Source: Larix kaempferi
Taxonomy: Eukaryota; Streptophyta; Pinopsida; Pinales; Pinaceae
Direction of reading: 5' to 3'
Assembly: GCA_027924585.1 (NCBI GenBank)
Contig: BSBM01000179.1
Span: 13,860,501 to 13,924,500, forward strand
DNA length: 64,000 bases
Shown: in pieces, positions 59,917-64,000 of the stretch
How the letters are laid out: the number at the start of each line of letters is the position of its first letter
Numbering within the stretch: the stretch's first letter is position 1
Program-made: the position numbers and the translations under genes
The notes under the pieces: model-generated
What the model saw: only the letters and a program-made list of their open reading frames with translations
Databases searched by the model: none
Told to the model about the DNA's origin: nothing

Positions 59917-62035
59917 ATGGAAAGAGATCAGTCTTCGAGGCAAAAGCATAGGAGGTCATCACATTCTTTTGGAGTTAATGTCCCATTTGGCAATCGAAGA
60001 TTGTCTACTTCACCTCGTGATTCAAGCTTATTGTACATTTCACATTCAACTGATCATTGGCGAGGCGATAGGAGTATAGATGGTTCCTCTTCACCTTTTG
60101 TGGGAGAACATCAATCTTGACCTTCTGTCGGTATGAACATCAATATTTTAATACATGTATAAATTGTATTTTTGTGTGTACGCAGTTTGTACATGTTTAC
60201 ACATAAATTTGTTTGTATTTGAATTAGAGAAGGAGGAATATCGAGCAAGGGAGACAGACGTGGGTGGAGAGCAAGGTCACCAAGAGGTTCTTCATCCTAC
60301 AAAGGGTGAGGAAGGTCGAGCCAGGACGCAATTTGTTGAACTAGCTGAGGGTTGTACACCCATATCAACTTATCCATCTGATTTATCTGCGGAGCTTCCA
60401 TGGGAAAGTGATCTTGAACAAACGACCCTTGAAAGTTGTAAATATCACTATGACAGGCTGCAACGTGATCTTTCTTGTTTGGATCTCCTTCCAGAGAACA
60501 AACAAAGTATAGAGATCGTTTTGGGATCATTACAAAAAATCATTGAGGTATATGAGGATCTTGGACCAACAACAGATGGTTTTGCTGACTTGATGTGGAG
60601 AAGAAGGGCCCAAGTGATGGGTCCAGATAAGTGGGATGTTGTGAAGGAGAGAGTGACCAAAGAACAGGACATGGGAATGTTTAACTTCAAAGAGGGCCTA
60701 AAGTGAAAAGCATTGAAAGTGCAATATTTTAAGCACCCTCATCTTGCACATCATTTATATGATTGGTTCCTTGCATCCTATGGTCGGTTTCCATGGAGTG
60801 ATGAGGTTTCTAATTATTTTTCCATAATTTTTATGCTCAATTTTTTTTGGATACAAAGCCATACTATATTAATATTCATTCCAACTTTTACGGAGTTTGA
60901 AAGGGGCTAATATACAATAGAAAAGGTGCTATTAGAGATCCCAGTACTCTTCGACCTCCACCTCAGATATCTTGCCCACCTAAGCTTGTGACTTACAAAT
61001 CAGAGATGGAGCCCACATGAGAACTTGGGACAATTGCAAGGCATGTTGTTGTTGAAGGTTTAACTTCAGCATTTTTAGGAGTTGATGTGGGTTTGAGTCG
61101 AGAGAGGGCTCGAGCCACTATTCAAAAGAATTTTGTTTACAAAACGAATGATGAGTTAGATGGAATGAGCATTGAAGATCTCAAGGCTTATGCTAAGGTT
61201 TGTCGTGATATAGCTTCGGATGTCCTGTCCAATGACACATCAAGTTTAGGAGAGGTTTATGTACTTTCAATCTATTTATTTTTTTTATTCATTTTGAATT
61301 GAACTTTTTGTTACATTATATCTATGTATGATATTATGCCTGTTTTAATGTATAGTAATAAATACATTACGTAAATGTTTATTGGTTGTAGTTTTCTAGA
61401 ATGAACATAATTTTCGAGTCTCCACTAGTGAAAATGTACAAAATGTAGAAGAGCATCTTGGAGAGATATATTTATTATTTACATATTTATATTTATGTTT
61501 GAAAGATATTTTCTCATTTTTTTTATTTTAATTTAACTATGTATCTTATTGTTAATTTGACTTATCCATGCAGGTTTCTTTAGATTCGAACTTTTTAGAT
61601 GATTTTCCATCTATTGTGAGCTAATGATTTTAATTTTTTTTTTTGTTTCTGTTTTAAGTTAATTACTTAATTTTAGTTTTTTTTGCTTGCATTGTGTTTT
61701 ATTTATTAACAAAATTTAAATTTTAGGGAAGAGAACATCTGGAAATTGGCGGTCAAGATATGGGTTCCTCGATGCATGTGGATATTGGTACCGAGGTAAT
61801 TTTGTTCATAATTGAACTATTCTATGATATATAAGTTTAATATTTAAATTTTTTGAATTTAGTTTGAAATAGATTAAATAATTTATGAGATTCATAAATT
61901 GCTTTTATACATGTTGCAGCTTGGGTCTCTTCCATCTCTTGGAGGAAAAGGGAAGACTCCAATGGAGGGGTCTCTTCAATCTATTCGAGGCAAAGGAAAG
62001 ACTCCAGTGGTGGATGTCCATATAGAGAATTTGAG
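59917..62035 (+). pseudogene. decayed paralog of the accessory gene (element B)
   Basis: The coding exons line up with the minus-strand gene at 51868-54083: exon 1 59917-60130, exon 2 60228-61254, then recognisable counterparts of exons 3 to 6 at about 61391-61470, 61575-61615, 61726-61796 and 61920-62035. Conserved blocks such as LAEGCTPISTYPSDL, QVMGPDKW, MFNFKEGLK, KVQYFKHP, FVYKTNDE and DIASDVLSNDTSS are easy to see. It is broken by TGA codons at about 60118, 60704 and 61018, each at a position where the intact copy has Arg or a polar residue, plus frame damage near 60830-60905. Exon 7 was not found. Confidence 0.8.
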
Positions 62036-62070
62036 GTACAATTGAATTGTTCTCACTAAGTTTTTTTGAC

Positions 62071-62555
62071 CCAAAATTCGACGGCGAAAAAGTCGAATTT
62101 GCTACAACCTATGGTCGACTATCCGACAATTTCAGTCTTTTTTTTATCATCGGTGGGATATCGGCTAAAATCTGACATAGTTCAACATGTCGAATATTCG
62201 ACTACCATACCGTATCGGTTAACCGGATTCCTCCAGCTTCATAGGTAGTCGGATAAGCGATAGCGTTAACTTCCAATATTTGTCAGATACCATCCTTTCA
62301 CCATCGATTATGCGTCGGTTTAGTCGTTGGTTAAGCGACCTATCTGCCTTAAAAAAAAGCCAGTTCCGATGTTCCGAGATGTCGGAAGTATAGCACAAGC
62401 GTAGTATATCACCCTGCAATCGTCGAATAGGTCGTCGATTAAGTGACGTGGATAACATAGCAAAAATAATGGATCCGATGTTCCAATCCGTCGGAAGAAT
62501 TGCAAAACCGTCAGATATTACCCTACGGTCGTCGGTTAAGCAACTACCCAATACA
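62071..62555. repeat. CGTCGG-rich imperfect tandem repeat
   Basis: Three imperfect units of about 108 bp (for example from CCGATGTTCC at 62366 and 62475) contain GTCGTCGGTTAAGC-type phrases. CpG is much denser than in the flanks. The block starts exactly where homology to the accessory gene ends, so it may be an insertion that truncated element B. Confidence 0.6.
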
Positions 62556-64000
62556 TTTTTTTTTTTTTAAATAGCATTTTTCAAATAAAATTTTTCATAC
62601 TACAGGAAATCAATATATTCTATCTCTATTGTGGAAATATGTAGAATAATTACATATATATATAACTGAGAACCCCATTATGCTCTTCCCATTGTATTAG
62701 CAACGGAGTAGCCTAAGGGAATAGAGCCGTTGTAATAAAGCCATTGTTTTAGAGTCATTGTATTAAGAGGCGGAGTCAATCATTATTCAAGTGGACCTAC
62801 AGGCTAGTGGGTACCTATTAAGTTGGCACAAAAGACTGTACTCTAAGTCTCAAGTGCTAATGTCTATGGAACTTACTTTATGGACTACAGGCTTTCCACG
62901 TAGCAGAATAACAGGACTGGGAAGTTATGTAACATTGTGGCATATTCGTCACAAAGAGATGGTAGTGTGCTTCCACTATGTCAAGGTACTCTTACCTAAC
63001 TTCTCTAATTTGGTATACTGAGGAGTTTGTATATTCATGTATGAGATCATATTCTTTGAATAAGGCTCATTCGATAGTTAATGGGTAGTTACTTAATGTA
63101 AAAGACTCATTTTTATTAAATAAGAACCAGTAGGTGGTTGGTAGTCATTAATTTTGAGATTGCATATAGTTAGGGTTTTGGTAGTTATTAAGAAACCATT
63201 TATAGCTCTAGAAGGATGTATATTGTTTTGTCAAAGATTGGTATTGTATTGAAGCTTTGCTCAAAGGAGCTCATCCTCTCCAAGAGGCCCATGAACATTA
63301 CTCTCTCTTTTTGAATTTATTAATACAAGTGTTATATTTTGCAAGTTTAATCTCTTTCTTGCATTTTCTTTTGTTCACTTATATTTATTTGAGGTTAAGC
63401 TGGATATTGATTCCAAGGAAATTAAAGAGAAGGTTAAGGATATTGATTCTAGTGCATCATTTACTCAACCTTTGAATTTATGGAAACTCGAAATTGGTTA
63501 TGAGGAGCAACCAAAAATCACAACAAGCTCCAAGAAATTGTGAAAATTTAAACAACACGCGTGTGGGTTGTAGAAAGCCATCATCGTAGCCATTCATTGA
63601 GCTCCTCTCTGTTTCAAGATTAATTTCATATTCTCTATTGAACAGGGCCAACCACGTAAAGGTGGAAGCTCTTATGGCCCCTCCCCCCCCTCACATCACT
63701 CTCAATTCCCCATACCCAATGCATGCACTCGAAAAAAAACAAATATGTGCAAATTCATCCATTTTTTATCATGAACTTTAATCCATTATTTATTCAATAA
63801 ATGCTAACATTCACTAAACCATTGTTTATGTCGATACACACATTCATTCAATAGAAGATAACATTCAATAAACCATTCATTAATCATTCAGTCAACACAT
63901 TCATTCAATAAAAGCTGAAATTCAATAAAGGTAACAGTTTACTACACTGAATCATTAAAACATTAGAAAATTCATTAAACCATTCAATGAATTCCCGTCA
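62556..64000. other. unassigned sequence at the window end
   Basis: The 62680-63420 part has an LTR-like feel (ATTTATAGC followed downstream by a CTCTCTCTTT tract), but no TG/CA borders or partner were found. From about 63730 to the end a loose repeat with CATTCATTCAATA and AATAAACCATT phrases appears. No gene was recognised. Confidence 0.35.

Larger units (their letters stand above)
57099..62070 (+). mobile_element. second, decayed copy of the same transposon family (element B, partial)
   Basis: It begins with GGGTGAAAATGTGAATTTGG, an inverted match over 67 bp to the right end of element A, and carries three TTATTCGGCCGAATAA-type palindromes just inside (57163-57227). An accessory-gene paralog follows at the same distance and in mirror orientation. 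Homology to the accessory gene stops near 62040-62070. No transposase gene is visible up to the window end, so B is truncated or interrupted. A and B are separated by 67 bp (57032-57098). Confidence 0.65.

Noticed and set aside
62680-63420. Solo LTR near the window end
   Set aside because: No TG...CA borders, target duplication or partner could be found within the window.

Overview
This window is nuclear DNA from a land plant with a repeat-rich, AT-rich genome. The evidence is Ty1/copia elements primed by initiator tRNA-Met, a Helitron, a plant L1-type LINE tail, GT-AG introns, and broken pieces of typical plant genes: a PDR/ABCG transporter, an ER-type Ca2+-ATPase, a pepsin-like aspartic protease and a VOC/glyoxalase-like protein. 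Nothing in the sequence fixes the species. No intact ordinary host gene was recognised; almost everything identifiable is a transposable element or its debris.

Layout. 0.7-2.0 kb: pogo-like transposase remnant (minus). 3.4-3.7 kb: PDR transporter fragment (minus). 6961-14191: full-length but dead Ty1/copia element (minus) with two LTRs, PBS, PPT and a perfect 5-bp target duplication. 14.2-25 kb: long AT-rich stretch with no recognised gene. 25-26 kb: nested tandem repeats. 26-28.3 kb: degenerate coding debris, possibly part of a Helitron. 31362-35646: young gag-only LTR retrotransposon with 248-bp LTRs differing at two positions; it carries fragments of three unrelated host genes fused in a row. 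36.6-38.4 kb: 5'-truncated LINE. 39.4-43.8 kb: Helitron Rep/helicase relic.

The most interesting part is 45310-57031. I read it as one DNA transposon of about 11.7 kb with related inverted ends (GGGTGAAAA...) and a candidate 4-bp target duplication (AGGC). It has dense subterminal arrays of the 16-bp palindrome TTATTCGGCCGAATAA at both ends and two convergent genes. One gene (four exons, 938 residues, all intron phases consistent and no stop) has the features of a DDE/DDD transposase. The other (seven exons, 526 residues, no stop) is unrecognised and looks like an accessory protein. Between their 3' ends is a foldback whose two arms each keep a similar 28-codon reading frame. A second, decayed copy of the accessory gene lies head to head at 57099-62.07 kb, with matching exon borders, its own GGGTGAAAA end and the same palindromes. 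The closest superfamily I can suggest is Sola (4-bp duplications, DDD transposase), as a hypothesis only.

Many relics (copia, pogo-like, accessory copy B, Helitron) are broken largely by Gln or Arg codons turned into stops, as expected from deamination of methylated cytosine. The 938-codon and 526-codon genes escape this, which suggests the 45-57 kb element is recent or still under selection.
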